A stretch of 64,000 nt of DNA. It comes from an uncultured Oscillospiraceae bacterium (GTDB lineage: Bacteria > Bacillota > Clostridia > Oscillospirales > Oscillospiraceae). Below, piece by piece: positions 24,842 through 33,768 of the stretch. Position numbers and translations under genes: made by a program. Location of the stretch: contig CATKZP010000014.1 in assembly GCA_949841355.1 (NCBI GenBank), positions 1-64,000 of the forward strand, in the 5' to 3' direction. The notes beneath the pieces are model-generated. The model saw only the letters and a list, made by a program, of their open reading frames with translations, had not been told where the DNA came from and searched no databases. The first letter of the stretch is position 1. Each line of letters begins with the position of its first letter.

Positions 24842-26542
24842 GTGCTCAGCTTGCTGCATATCGAAAACATCGCGGTGATCTCTCAGGCGGACATCACCTT
24901 CGGTCAGGGGTTCAATGTCCTCACCGGTGAGACCGGCGCGGGCAAATCTATCGTCATCGACTCCATCGGGGCTATCATGGGAGAGCGCACCAGCCGGGAT
25001 CTTATCCGCACGGGGGCCAAGTCCGCCCGGGTGTCCGCCCTGTTTCGGGACCTGCCCGCCCTGCCTTGGTTCCAGGAGCAGGGGATGGGGCCGGACGAAA
25101 ACGGGGAGCTGCTCATCGAGCGCTCCATTCAGGCCGACGGAAAAAACGCCTGCCGGGTGAACGGTCGGCCTCTGCTGGTCACTCAGCTGCGGGAGCTGGG
25201 CCAGCAGCTGGTGAACGTCCACGGCCAGCACGACGGCCAGCAGCTGCTGGACGAGGAGTGCCATCTGGGCTATCTGGACAGTTTTGGAGGGGTGCAGGAC
25301 AGCCTAACGGCCTTCTCCGCGGCCTATGCCCAGGTGCGGGAGCTGCGCCGGGAGCGGGACAAGCTCCAGATGGACGACGGGGAGAAGGCCCGACGGATGG
25401 ACACCCTCACCTACCAGATTGAGGAGCTGGAAAAGGCGCAGCTGCGCCAGGGCGAGGACGAGGAGCTCTCTCAGCGCCGGGAGGTGCTGCGCAACGCCGA
25501 GCGGCTCACCGACGCGGTGGACGGGGCGTGGCAGGCGCTCACCGGCGGGGAGGACGGCGAGGGGGCCGTATCCCTGCTGATGGAGGCGGAAAACCGCCTG
25601 TCCCAGGGAGGGCGGTACAGCGGCGAGCTTCAGGCGCTGTCGGAGAAGGCGGCACAGCTGCGCTGCGACGCGGACGATCTGGCGGAGCTGGTGCGGGACC
25701 TGCGGGGGACGCTGGACTTCTACCCCGGGGAGCTGGACGAGATCGAAGAGCGGCTGGACCGGCTGTACCGCCTGAAAAAGAAGTATGGCGGTACGGTGGA
25801 GGAGATGCTGGACTACTTGGACAAGTGCCGGCAGGAGCTGGACGCCATCCAGTTTTCCGAGGACCGGCTGAACCGGCTGGACAAGGAGCTGGAGAAGGCC
25901 CTTGCGCAGGCGGCGAAGCTGGGGCGGGCGCTGTCCGACCGGCGGCGCAAGGCGGCGGATATGCTGGCCAAGCGCATCCAGTCAGAGCTCAAGGCGCTGG
26001 ACATGCCCAAGGTCCAGTTCCAGGTGGAATTCGCGCCCAAGGACGCCCCCGACGGCATGGACGCCACCGGCATGGATACGGTGCGCTTTCTCATGTCCGC
26101 CAACGTGGGGGAAGCCCTCAAGCCCATCAACAAAATTGCGTCCGGCGGTGAACTGTCCCGGATTATGCTGGCCCTGAAAAACGTGCTGGCGGAGACGGAG
26201 CAGGTGAGCACCCTCATCTTCGACGAGGTGGACACCGGCGTGTCCGGTCGGGCGGCGGTGAAGGTGGCCCAAAAGCTGTTCCAGGTGTCTCAGGGCCGCC
26301 AGGTACTGTGCGTCACCCACCTGCCCCAGATCGCCGCCATGGGGGACGTGCACTTCTCCGTGGAGAAGGGAGAAGCGGATGGGCGCACCTTTACCCGGGT
26401 GGAGCAGCTGGACCGTCCCCGCCGCCGGGAGGAACTGGCCCGGCTCAGCGGCGGCCAGACCACCGCCGTCATGCTGGAGGGCGCGGAGGAGCTGCTGGCC
26501 ACGGCAGAAAACTACAAGACGGGAGCAGACAAGAAAAAATGA
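24842..26542 (+). CDS. recN: DNA repair protein RecN
   Basis: A 566-aa SMC-like ATPase. Walker A GETGAGKS at ~30; long heptad-rich coiled coil (~150-370); signature KIASGGELSRIMLALK and Walker B TLIFDEVDTGVSGRAA in the C-terminal head. It acts early in double-strand break repair. GTG start behind GTGAGG, 6 bp after argR. Normal length. The stop overlaps the next ATG (ATGA). Confidence 0.96.
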   Translation: MLSLLHIENIAVISQADITFGQGFNVLTGETGAGKSIVIDSIGAIMGERTSRDLIRTGAKSARVSALFRDLPALPWFQEQGMGPDENGELLIERSIQADGKNACRVNGRPLLVTQLRELGQQLVNVHGQHDGQQLLDEECHLGYLDSFGGVQDSLTAFSAAYAQVRELRRERDKLQMDDGEKARRMDTLTYQIEELEKAQLRQGEDEELSQRREVLRNAERLTDAVDGAWQALTGGEDGEGAVSLLMEAENRLSQGGRYSGELQALSEKAAQLRCDADDLAELVRDLRGTLDFYPGELDEIEERLDRLYRLKKKYGGTVEEMLDYLDKCRQELDAIQFSEDRLNRLDKELEKALAQAAKLGRALSDRRRKAADMLAKRIQSELKALDMPKVQFQVEFAPKDAPDGMDATGMDTVRFLMSANVGEALKPINKIASGGELSRIMLALKNVLAETEQVSTLIFDEVDTGVSGRAAVKVAQKLFQVSQGRQVLCVTHLPQIAAMGDVHFSVEKGEADGRTFTRVEQLDRPRRREELARLSGGQTTAVMLEGAEELLATAENYKTGADKKK

Positions 26543-27330
26543 TCAAAGCGGCTTTTTTTGACATAGACGGGACGCTGGTGTCCTTTGAGCAGAAATTTTT
26601 GTCCGACCAACTGATGGCGGACCTGAACGCCCTGCGGCAGCGGGGAATCAAAACATTTCTGAGCACGGGCCGGGCTTTGCAGGATCTGGAGACCACCGGG
26701 ATGCTCCGAGGGGCGCGGTTCGACGGCTATGTGACCATCAACGGCCAGTTCTGCTGCGATGGGCAGGGCGTTCCCTTCCGGGACCGGCCCATTGACGTTG
26801 CGGACATGCGGGGGGCCTATCAGGTGCTGAAGGACCACCCTGAAATACCCGCCCTGCTGGAGGGAAACGGGGAGAGCTTTCTCACCCAGATCAATGACCG
26901 GGTGCGGGATATTTACCGGTTTCTCCACACCACGCTGTACCCGGTGTGCCCGCTGGAGTGGATGCTGGAGGGGAAGGTATATCAGTTTGTCCCCTTTGTC
27001 CCGCCCAATGAGGAAAGCGTGTTTTTGGACGTTATGCCGGGCTGCACCTATACCCGCTGGCATCCGCTGGGCATTGACGTGATACCCAGGGACGGCGGCA
27101 AGGAGGTGGGCGTTCAGGCCGCTATGGAACGGTACGGCCTGCTGCCCGAGGAGGTCATAGCCTTCGGTGACGGAGAGAATGACATGGGCATGATGGCGCT
27201 GGCTGGGATCAGTGTGGCCATGGGGAACGGTGAGGAGCAGGTGAAGGCCATGGCCAGCTATGTCACCGGCACGGTGGAACAGGGCGGCGTGTCCAAGGCT
27301 CTGCGGCACTTTGGACTGCTGCCGGAATAA
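26539..27330 (+). CDS. HAD-superfamily Cof-type phosphatase
   Basis: A 263-aa HAD hydrolase of the Cof (IIB) type. Motif I FFDIDGTLVS carries the nucleophile aspartate; motif II is LSTGR; motif III/IV is in AFGDGENDMGMMALAG. A large cap domain lies between them. These enzymes dephosphorylate sugar phosphates or cofactors; the substrate is unknown. Translationally coupled to recN by the ATGA overlap. Last gene of the nusB-recN run before the T-box promoter. Confidence 0.9.
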   Translation: MIKAAFFDIDGTLVSFEQKFLSDQLMADLNALRQRGIKTFLSTGRALQDLETTGMLRGARFDGYVTINGQFCCDGQGVPFRDRPIDVADMRGAYQVLKDHPEIPALLEGNGESFLTQINDRVRDIYRFLHTTLYPVCPLEWMLEGKVYQFVPFVPPNEESVFLDVMPGCTYTRWHPLGIDVIPRDGGKEVGVQAAMERYGLLPEEVIAFGDGENDMGMMALAGISVAMGNGEEQVKAMASYVTGTVEQGGVSKALRHFGLLPE

Positions 27331-27335
27331 ATGAT

Positions 27336-27364
27336 TTGACAAAGAGTGCACATTGTGGTATCAT
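27336..27364 (+). promoter_or_regulatory. Sigma-A promoter of the tyrosine T-box transcript
   Basis: TTGACA and TATCAT with exactly 17 bp between them; start predicted ~27371, immediately before the T-box leader. Confidence 0.85.
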
Positions 27365-27370
27365 CCTGTC

Positions 27371-27636
27371 AATGCGGAGATGAGGACCAGTAACTGCCAT
27401 TTTCCTGCCCAGAGAGCCCCCGGTTTGGTGGAAGGGGGAGAGGGAACGGCGGCGAATACCCCTCGGAGCGGCCGCCTGAACGGGATTTCCCCCAGTAGGG
27501 TCGGACGGGTGCGCCCGGTAAAGCGCCGGGGTCCTGCTGGGGACCCCCTGAGGCCGTTTTTGTGAGAAAGCGGCAAAGCAGAGGTGGTACCGCGAGCTTT
27601 CGCCCTCTGTCCTTGACGGGACAGGGGGTGATTTTG
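27371..27636 (+). promoter_or_regulatory. T-box riboswitch, tyrosine specificity
   Basis: The T-box core AGGTGGTACCGCG is at 27582-27594. The specifier region GAATACCCCTCGGAG (27455-27469) offers TAC, a tyrosine codon, at 27457-27459, matching tyrS downstream. Stem I elements AGGACCAGTA and CAGAGAG are also present (27375-27415). The leader ends in a stem CCCTCTGTCC / GGACAGGGGG with a short T-run (27602-27635). Uncharged tRNA-Tyr should favour the antiterminator and allow transcription. The 3' arm of the terminator also holds the ribosome site of the next gene. Confidence 0.9.
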
Positions 27637-28104
27637 ATGAAGGGCAAAATACAGTTGGCAAAGGTTTCGCAGGAAGAGGCGGAACAGCTTTGGCGTATGC
27701 AGCGGCTGGCTTTTTTGGAGCTGTTGGCAAGGTATCAGGACAGGGAGACCAATCCGGCCTGTGAAACGCTGGAACGCGTGCGGGAAAAGATGGAACAGTC
27801 AGACTCTTTCTTTTACTGGATCAAATGGGGAGAAGAACCAGTTGGAGGTATTCGAATCGTTGCTCGAGAGAATGAAAGCAAACGAATTTCTCCACTGTTC
27901 GTTCTGCCGGAATACCGCAATCGGGGGATCGCTCAGCAGGCGATCAGGCTGGCAGAGGAACTGTACGGGGGCAAAAACTGGGAGCTGGATACGATCCTGC
28001 AAGAAAAGGGGAACTGCCATCTGTATGAAAAGGTGGGCTACCGCCCAACTGGGGAGACGCGTGAGATCAATCATAAAATGACATTGATATATTATAAAAA
28101 ATAA
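27637..28104 (+). CDS. GNAT-family N-acetyltransferase under T-box control
   Basis: A 155-aa GCN5-related acetyltransferase. The acetyl-CoA loop is FVLPEYRNRGIAQQAIRLAEELYG (in part; R-x-x-G-x-A), followed by the C-terminal strand YEKVGYRPTGETREIN. Acceptor unknown. It lies between the tyrosine T-box and tyrS, 14 bp before tyrS, so both genes should respond to tRNA-Tyr charging. ATG at 27637 is preceded by GGGGGTG that is part of the terminator hairpin. A role in protecting against or detoxifying a tyrosine-related metabolite, or an aminoacyl-AMP analogue, is conceivable but only inference. Confidence 0.88.
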   Translation: MKGKIQLAKVSQEEAEQLWRMQRLAFLELLARYQDRETNPACETLERVREKMEQSDSFFYWIKWGEEPVGGIRIVARENESKRISPLFVLPEYRNRGIAQQAIRLAEELYGGKNWELDTILQEKGNCHLYEKVGYRPTGETREINHKMTLIYYKK

Positions 28105-28118
28105 AGGAGATAAAGATC

Positions 28119-29351
28119 ATGACACTTTACGATGAGCTGGTGGCCCGGGGCCTGGTAGCCCAGGTCACCAGCGAGGACGAGGTGAAAAACCTCATCAACA
28201 ACGGCAAGGCCACCTTTTATATCGGCTACGACTGCACGGCGGACAGCCTGACGGCGGGCCATTTTGTGACCCTCACGCTGATGAAGCGCCTCCAGCAGGC
28301 GGGGAATAAGCCCATCGCCCTCATCGGCGGCGGAACCACCACCATTGGAGACCCTTCGGGGCGCACCGATATGCGCAAGATGCTGAGCCGGGAGGACATC
28401 AACCACAACGCCGCCTGCTTCAAAAAGCAGATGGAGCGGTTCATTGACTTTGGCGACGGCCCCGGTCAGGCCATGATGCTCAACAACGCCGACTGGCTGC
28501 TCAGCCTCAACTATGTGGACCTGCTGCGGGAGGTGGGCGCCTGCTTCTCTGTGAACAATATGCTCCGGGCAGACTGCTACAAGCAGCGCATGGAGAAGGG
28601 CCTCAGCTTCCTGGAATTCAACTATATGATTATGCAGTCCTACGACTTCTATCATATGTTCCAGACGGTGGGCTGCAACCTCCAGTGTGGCGGCAATGAC
28701 CAGTGGTCCAATATGCTGGGCGGCACCGAGCTCATCCGGCGCAAGCTGGGGAAGGACTCCCACTGTATGACCATCAACCTGCTCACCGACTCCCAGGGGA
28801 ACAAGATGGGCAAGACCGCCGGCAACGCCGTGTGGCTGGACCCCAACAAGACCAGCCCCTACGACTTCTACCAGTACTGGCGCAACGTGGGGGACGCGGA
28901 CGTGATGAAGTGCGTGCGCTGGCTCACCTTCCTGCCCCTGGAGCAGATCGACGAGATGGACCACTGGAAGGACGCCCAGCTCAACCAGGCTAAGGAGATT
29001 CTGGCCTGGGAGCTGACCAATATGGTCCACGGCAGGGAGGAGGCGGACAAGGCCCAGGCCGCCGCCCGGGCACTGTTCTCCAATGGCGGGGCCGCTACGG
29101 ATATGCCGTCCACCGCGCTGTCCGACGGCGACTTCCCAAATGGCTCTATCGGTGCGCTGACGCTGCTGGTGAAGTGCGGGCTTGCCGCCTCCAACGGTGA
29201 GGCCCGGAGGCTCATCCAGCAGGGGGGTGTGCTGGTGGCCGATGAGAAGCTCACCGACCCCGCCGCCCAATTCCCCCGGGAGCAGTTCGCCGGAGAGGGC
29301 GTCATCATCAAAAAGGGCAAGAAGGTATTCCACCGGGCCGTGCTGGCATAA
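28119..29351 (+). CDS. tyrS: Tyrosyl-tRNA synthetase
   Basis: A 410-aa class I synthetase charging tRNA-Tyr. HIGH-like segment in DSLTAGHFVTL; tyrosine pocket GYDCTADSLT; NDQWSNMLGG; KMSKS-like KMGKT at ~228; C-terminal S4-like RNA-binding domain (ASNGEARRLIQQGGVLV). Strong AAAGGAG ribosome site. Followed by a clean terminator, so the T-box operon is GNAT-tyrS. Confidence 0.97.
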   Translation: MTLYDELVARGLVAQVTSEDEVKNLINNGKATFYIGYDCTADSLTAGHFVTLTLMKRLQQAGNKPIALIGGGTTTIGDPSGRTDMRKMLSREDINHNAACFKKQMERFIDFGDGPGQAMMLNNADWLLSLNYVDLLREVGACFSVNNMLRADCYKQRMEKGLSFLEFNYMIMQSYDFYHMFQTVGCNLQCGGNDQWSNMLGGTELIRRKLGKDSHCMTINLLTDSQGNKMGKTAGNAVWLDPNKTSPYDFYQYWRNVGDADVMKCVRWLTFLPLEQIDEMDHWKDAQLNQAKEILAWELTNMVHGREEADKAQAAARALFSNGGAATDMPSTALSDGDFPNGSIGALTLLVKCGLAASNGEARRLIQQGGVLVADEKLTDPAAQFPREQFAGEGVIIKKGKKVFHRAVLA

Positions 29352-29371
29352 CGGCTGGGGTATAAAGCGTT

Positions 29372-29396
29372 TAAGGGACCGCATTGCGGTCCCTTT
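29372..29396 (+). terminator. Terminator of the T-box/tyrS operon
   Basis: Stem AAGGGACCGCA / TGCGGTCCCTT followed by TT. Confidence 0.85.
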
Positions 29397-29410
29397 TCGC
29401 GTAACGCGGC

Positions 29411-29440
29411 TTGTCCGGTGGGCGGGGGATGTGCTATAAT
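29411..29440 (+). promoter_or_regulatory. Promoter of the rlmA-like gene
   Basis: TTGTCC and TATAAT 18 bp apart, with TGC before the -10 (extended -10). Confidence 0.7.
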
Positions 29441-29466
29441 GGCGAAAAAAGAGAGGAGGGCGGCGT

Positions 29467-30303
29467 GTGAAAAGTCTATTTTGCTGTCCTGTGTGCGGCG
29501 GCGCGCTGAGCCGGGAGGCGGGGCGCTGCCTCTGCGAAAGCGGGCACAGCTTCGACATTGCCAGGGAGGGTTATGTCAACCTGCTCCCGGCCAACCGGCA
29601 GCACTCTAAAACGCCGGGAGACGACAAAGAGATGGCCGCGGCCCGGAGCCGGTTTTTGGATGGCGGCTGGTATGGGCCTCTCCAGATAAAATTATGTAAA
29701 CTTGTGGAGGAACTGGCCCCTTCCGCGCCTGTCCTGCTGGACGCGGGGTGCGGAGAGGGGTGGTATACGCAGGCCCTGGCGGAGACGGCCGCCGCCAAGG
29801 GCGGGCGGACCGCGGGAATCGACCTGTCCAAGCCGTCGGTGAAGCGGGCGGCGAGGCGCTGTCCCGCCGGGGAGTTTGCCGTGGGGACGGTGTACCACCT
29901 GCCGGTGGCGCGGGACAGCGTGGACGTGCTGGTGGACTGCTTTTCCCCGCTGGCGGCGGGGGAATTTGCCCGTGTGGTGCGGCCGGGCGGGGTATTTCTC
30001 TACGTGGTGCCCGGGCCCCGGCACTTGTGGGAGCTGAAGGAAGTTTTGTATGAGGCTCCCTATGAGAACGAGGAGCGGCAAGAGGAGTACCCCGGCTTTC
30101 GCTGGCTGGAGGAGGTCCCGGTAGAGACGGAGTTTACGCTGACGCAGAGGGAGGCAATCCGGGACCTGTTTCGCATGACGCCCTATTTTTGGAAAACGCC
30201 AAAAGCCGGAGCGGAGCGGCTGGCAGAGCTGGACCGGCTGACGGTGAGGGCGCAGTTTCGCATTCACATCCTGAAAAGAACAGAGGGGAGGGGCCTCCTG
30301 TGA
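29467..30303 (+). CDS. rlmA: 23S rRNA (guanine-N1)-methyltransferase RlmA family
   Basis: A 278-aa methyltransferase. N-terminal zinc finger (FCCPVCGGAL with a C-x6-H follow-up, CESGHSFD) and the RlmA hallmark EGYVNLLPANRQHSKTPGDDKEM (in part), then a SAM-binding Rossmann fold (LLDAGCGEGWYT) and C-terminal MTPYFWKTPKA. Family members modify G745 or G748 of 23S rRNA. GTG start after GAGGAGGG. The stop overlaps the start of the next gene (GTGA). Confidence 0.9.
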   Translation: MKSLFCCPVCGGALSREAGRCLCESGHSFDIAREGYVNLLPANRQHSKTPGDDKEMAAARSRFLDGGWYGPLQIKLCKLVEELAPSAPVLLDAGCGEGWYTQALAETAAAKGGRTAGIDLSKPSVKRAARRCPAGEFAVGTVYHLPVARDSVDVLVDCFSPLAAGEFARVVRPGGVFLYVVPGPRHLWELKEVLYEAPYENEERQEEYPGFRWLEEVPVETEFTLTQREAIRDLFRMTPYFWKTPKAGAERLAELDRLTVRAQFRIHILKRTEGRGLL

Positions 30304-31850
30304 CGGTGTTTGAGAAGTTTCAGGCGCTGGAGCTGGACAAATCCCAACTGGGGCTGGAGCCGGGAGAAGAACACAGCGATTATTTCTGTGCGCCCGTGGG
30401 GACCAGGGCCTTCGGCTGGGCGGGGGTGGACGGCATCCACTACTGCTTTGTGGAGGGCTTCGGGGATACGGTGTTCGCCGTCAGCCCGGCAAACCTGCCG
30501 GGGGATTATGTCCACCCGCTGGCTGGGAACTTTGAAGATTTTGTGCGCATGGTGCTGGCCTGTAACGGCACCGACGCGGCGGAGCAGGCCCACGGCTGGA
30601 CCCGAGAGCAGTTTGACGGGTATCTGGCACAGTACCCGCCCGAGGGGGAGCGGCAGGCTGCCCTGGATGCGCTGGGCGCGGGGCTGGCCCTGGAGCCCAT
30701 GGACGACCCCTACGGCTATATTAAAGGCGTGCAGTCCGCTTTTGACTACGGCGCGCTGCGCTTCGGGGAAGATTACTGGGATTTTGTGGGCAGGCCGGCT
30801 CCGCCGCCTAAACCGCCGGAGTGGCGGGTGACCTATGACGGGGGCTGGTGGAGCCGCGAAAGCCGGGAACAGCCGGGGAAGGAGATCTCTGTGGAGAAGA
30901 CTTTCGCTTGGGGCGGAAACGTCTGGCACGTCCCGGCGGTATACCTCTGCGGCAAGGGGCTGGTGGCGGATCTCTGCATGGAGATTGAGCCGGACCGGAT
31001 GCGTCAGTTCTGGGCGCGGTGGCGGCCGTGGATGGCGGAGGGCCGGGCTCTCACCCCGGAGGCAGGGGACCGGCAGAGGCTGGAAAATCCCATGAGCGTA
31101 AATTGCGGCGTCACTGCGTGGGTGAACGGCAGAGAGCTGCGGTGCGCCAGCGGCTCCGGTTTTGGCTGGACTCCGCTGGACTGCCGCCCGGATTGGGAGG
31201 AGCAGGGGGAGGTAAAGCAGGAGTATGAGGGTCTGTGGGTGCTGGAGCACTATGGGCTGGATCAGGAAAAGTGCTGGCTGTTCTGGCGGGAGTCCTTTCC
31301 CTGGGTTACAAAGACAAAACCGAAGCTGAGGGAGCTGACGCTTACCCTCTCTCAGCCGCCGCAGGCCAGGCCGGGCGCCCGCTTCACGGTGTCCGGAGCG
31401 GGAGAGGATATCCCCTTCACCCATCCGGTCACGGGACGGGAGCACGTCCTCCACGTGGAGGAGTATGAGCCCCAGGAGCTGGACGCCGGACAGCTGGCCC
31501 ATATGGATGACGGAGTGTGGGAATATCCCACTCAGTTCACCTCCATGACCTACGCCGTGTGGCCGGATCTGCCCCAGGGGGCGGTGTCCGTCCAGGACTG
31601 CGGGGAGGGAGACCGGCCCCGCAGAAAAGCGCTTCCCGACCCCATGGGACCTACTGCGTCCAACGCGGTGGCGCTGGGGGTGATCGGGGGTGCGTCCGGA
31701 CCGGTGGCGGTGGTGCTGGCCAACAGGGAGAGCGCCCGGCGGCGGGGCTCCTGCTCCGCTCTGCGCTTCCATGCGGGAGAGCCGGTGGAGTGGCGGCTGG
31801 TGTTTTACGAAAAGACTGCGGAGGACCTGAACGTGAATATCATGCCCTGA
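30300..31850 (+). CDS. Large protein of unknown function, coupled to rlmA
   Basis: A 516-aa soluble protein, acidic and rich in Trp, Pro and Gly, without signal peptide or membrane segment. The first ~170 residues (EHSDYFCAPVGTRAFGWAGVDG, in part, then VFAVSPANLPGDYVHPLAGNFEDFVRMVLAC) have the cadence of SUKH/SMI1-KNR4-like domains. The remaining ~340 residues (CGKGLVADLCMEI, CWLFWRESFPW, FTSMTYAVWPDLP) match nothing I recognise. GTG at 30300 overlaps the rlmA stop. Ends before a convergent hairpin. The function is unknown, and the SUKH resemblance is weak. Confidence 0.75.
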   Translation: MTVFEKFQALELDKSQLGLEPGEEHSDYFCAPVGTRAFGWAGVDGIHYCFVEGFGDTVFAVSPANLPGDYVHPLAGNFEDFVRMVLACNGTDAAEQAHGWTREQFDGYLAQYPPEGERQAALDALGAGLALEPMDDPYGYIKGVQSAFDYGALRFGEDYWDFVGRPAPPPKPPEWRVTYDGGWWSRESREQPGKEISVEKTFAWGGNVWHVPAVYLCGKGLVADLCMEIEPDRMRQFWARWRPWMAEGRALTPEAGDRQRLENPMSVNCGVTAWVNGRELRCASGSGFGWTPLDCRPDWEEQGEVKQEYEGLWVLEHYGLDQEKCWLFWRESFPWVTKTKPKLRELTLTLSQPPQARPGARFTVSGAGEDIPFTHPVTGREHVLHVEEYEPQELDAGQLAHMDDGVWEYPTQFTSMTYAVWPDLPQGAVSVQDCGEGDRPRRKALPDPMGPTASNAVALGVIGGASGPVAVVLANRESARRRGSCSALRFHAGEPVEWRLVFYEKTAEDLNVNIMP

Positions 31851-31854
31851 AAAG

Positions 31855-31903
31855 CGGTGCGCCACGGGGCCGTGGGAACTTCCCTCGGCTCCGCGGCGCA
31901 CCG
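31855..31903. terminator. Convergent hairpin between two opposing genes
   Basis: Outer stem CGGTGCGCC / GGCGCACCG with an inner GGGAA/TTCCC hairpin, in the 65 bp between the converging stops. It has no T-tract, so termination is plausible but unproven. Confidence 0.5.
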
Positions 31904-31915
31904 TCCGCATTCTGC

Positions 31916-32986
31916 CTATTGCTCCAGAGTGACCGTAATGGACACCGGATTGTGGTCGGTGAATTGGAACTGGTGATCCAGCGTCTCCACATGGTCCAGC
32001 CTCACGTTGGGGGAGAGGATGAAGCCGTCGATGACGTAAAACTGATTGCCTGCGGGGTCCGGGTCATAGGGATGGTTGAGCAGGCGGCAGCTGGGGACCG
32101 TGAGGTCGCAGGCGAACTGCCAGCCCTGGGGGAGGATGCTGTCCTCCAGCACGCCGGGGGTCCACAGAGAGGGATCTTGGATGGGAAAGGCGTCCAGCGC
32201 GCCGGGGAAGGTTTGGTTGAAGTCGCCTCCGGCGATGACGTAATTGCCCTTTTCATACTCGCCGGAGAGGAAGTCCATGAGCATTTTTGTCTGGGCGGCC
32301 TTGCCCTCGCCGTCGTCATAGGCTTCCAGATGGAGGTTCACCAGCACCAGCTGCTTGTCGGAGCCCTCCAGCGGCACATAGTTCACCAGCAGGCACCGCT
32401 TCAGGTTGGCGGCGGACACCGGCCAGGAGAAGGGGCAGGGCAGGGCGATGCGCTGGGCTTTCTCCACGGGGAATGCGCTGAGGCTCTGCAAGCCGCTGTG
32501 GACCTTGCCAAGAGGCGGCCAGGGGAAGGGAACGAAGTCACAGGAGTAATTCAGGGCGTAGGAGCTGGAATAGTATAGCTCAGAGGACTCGTTCAGGGTG
32601 TGGAGATAGCTCTGATTGACGCCGTAGGTACGGGAGGAATCGGTGTCCACCTCTTGGAGGAAGTACACATCCGCCTTTTGTCCGGTCAGCTGGCCGGAGA
32701 GGCCCGCCAGGTTGGTCTCCATCTGCTCCCGAGTGGGAGCCACGTCCGCTCCGCCGTCCATGAAGAAGTCGGAGCTGGCGCCCAGACCCGCGTAGCCGGT
32801 GTTTTGGGTGAGCACGGTGAGGCTGTCCCCCGGGGCGATGGCCCGATTGGCAAAGGCGGCAATGTCCAAATCCTCCACCGGGGCAGGCTTATACTCCCGC
32901 ACGGTGAGCCAGAGAATGAGGACAACGGCGGCCAGCGCGACCGCGCCCAAGGCGATGCCCACCCACTTCAATATCTTCTTGGCCAT
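31916..32986 (-). CDS. Membrane-anchored endonuclease/exonuclease/phosphatase-family protein
   Basis: A 356-aa protein with one N-terminal transmembrane anchor (VGIALGAVALAAVVLILWLTV) and an extracytoplasmic EEP domain. Metal-binding VYFLQEVDTDSS, active-site VIAGGDFNQTF, and the C-terminal TDHNPVSI pair. Members hydrolyse phosphodiesters of nucleic acids, lipids or nucleotides; the substrate here is unknown. ATG 32986 (MAKKILKW) has GGAAAGG upstream; the frame extends further but lacks a signal. Single gene, convergent with the unknown protein to its left. Confidence 0.88.
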   Translation of the reverse strand: MAKKILKWVGIALGAVALAAVVLILWLTVREYKPAPVEDLDIAAFANRAIAPGDSLTVLTQNTGYAGLGASSDFFMDGGADVAPTREQMETNLAGLSGQLTGQKADVYFLQEVDTDSSRTYGVNQSYLHTLNESSELYYSSSYALNYSCDFVPFPWPPLGKVHSGLQSLSAFPVEKAQRIALPCPFSWPVSAANLKRCLLVNYVPLEGSDKQLVLVNLHLEAYDDGEGKAAQTKMLMDFLSGEYEKGNYVIAGGDFNQTFPGALDAFPIQDPSLWTPGVLEDSILPQGWQFACDLTVPSCRLLNHPYDPDPAGNQFYVIDGFILSPNVRLDHVETLDHQFQFTDHNPVSITVTLEQ

Positions 32987-33125
32987 GACGATCCAACCTT
33001 TCCAAATTCTTTCTCTGCCCAGCATAACACAAAGGCGGACGGTTATCAAGCCTCATCCTGTCACGGAAGGGGCGCGTGTATAGTATGGGCGGATTTGCCG
33101 CTGCCCGGCCTGCGGTGAAATGCGC

Positions 33126-33155
33126 TTGACAAATGTTCGTGTTTCGGCCTATAAT
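33126..33155 (+). promoter_or_regulatory. Promoter of ogt
   Basis: TTGACA and TATAAT, both perfect, 18 bp apart, ~55 bp before the ogt start. Confidence 0.85.
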
Positions 33156-33208
33156 GGGGCAAACGGCCGTATTTTGCGGCAGCATGACGGTGAAGGAGGC
33201 GGGACACC

Positions 33209-33742
33209 ATGCAGTACACAAGCGTCTGCCCATCCCCGCTGGGGGAAATGCTGCTGGCCTGTGATGAGCTTGGGCTCACCGGGCTGTGGTTCAAAGGGGG
33301 AAAATACTTTGCTCTGGGCCTTGCCCAGGAGCATGAGGAGCGGGAGACGCCGGTTTTCACGCAGGCGCGGCGGTGGCTGGACGTCTACTTCTCGGGGCGG
33401 GAGCCGGACTTCATGCCGCCCATCCACCTGATCGGAACGCCCTTTCAGATGGTGGTGTGGGACATTCTGCGCCAGATTCCCTACGGAAAAACGAGAACCT
33501 ATGGAGAGATTGCGGCGCAGGCGGCGGCACAGCGTGGGCTGGCGCGCATGTCCGCCCAGGCGGTGGGCGGAGCCGTGGGACACAATCCCGTATCCATTCT
33601 GGTGCCTTGCCACCGGGTGGTGGGGGCGGACGGCAGCCTGACCGGCTATGCGGGTGGCCTGGAGCGTAAAACCAAGCTCCTGAGCTTGGAAGGGGCGGAT
33701 ATGAGGCAGTTCTTTGCGCCGGGAAAGGGCAGCGCGCTGTGA
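33209..33742 (+). CDS. ogt: Methylated-DNA-protein-cysteine S-methyltransferase
   Basis: A 177-aa suicide repair protein that removes alkyl groups from O6-alkylguanine. The acceptor cysteine is in VPCHRVVGADGSLTGYAGG (~133), HTH DNA-binding helix in PYGKTRTYGEIA with ARMSAQAVGGAVGHNP (arginine finger). Normal length. Preceded by a perfect promoter and GAAGGAGG. Followed closely by a DUF7674-like gene that is probably co-transcribed. Confidence 0.95.
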   Translation: MQYTSVCPSPLGEMLLACDELGLTGLWFKGGKYFALGLAQEHEERETPVFTQARRWLDVYFSGREPDFMPPIHLIGTPFQMVVWDILRQIPYGKTRTYGEIAAQAAAQRGLARMSAQAVGGAVGHNPVSILVPCHRVVGADGSLTGYAGGLERKTKLLSLEGADMRQFFAPGKGSAL

Positions 33743-33768
33743 GCTGCGTAGGGCGGAGAACCGGGCGG

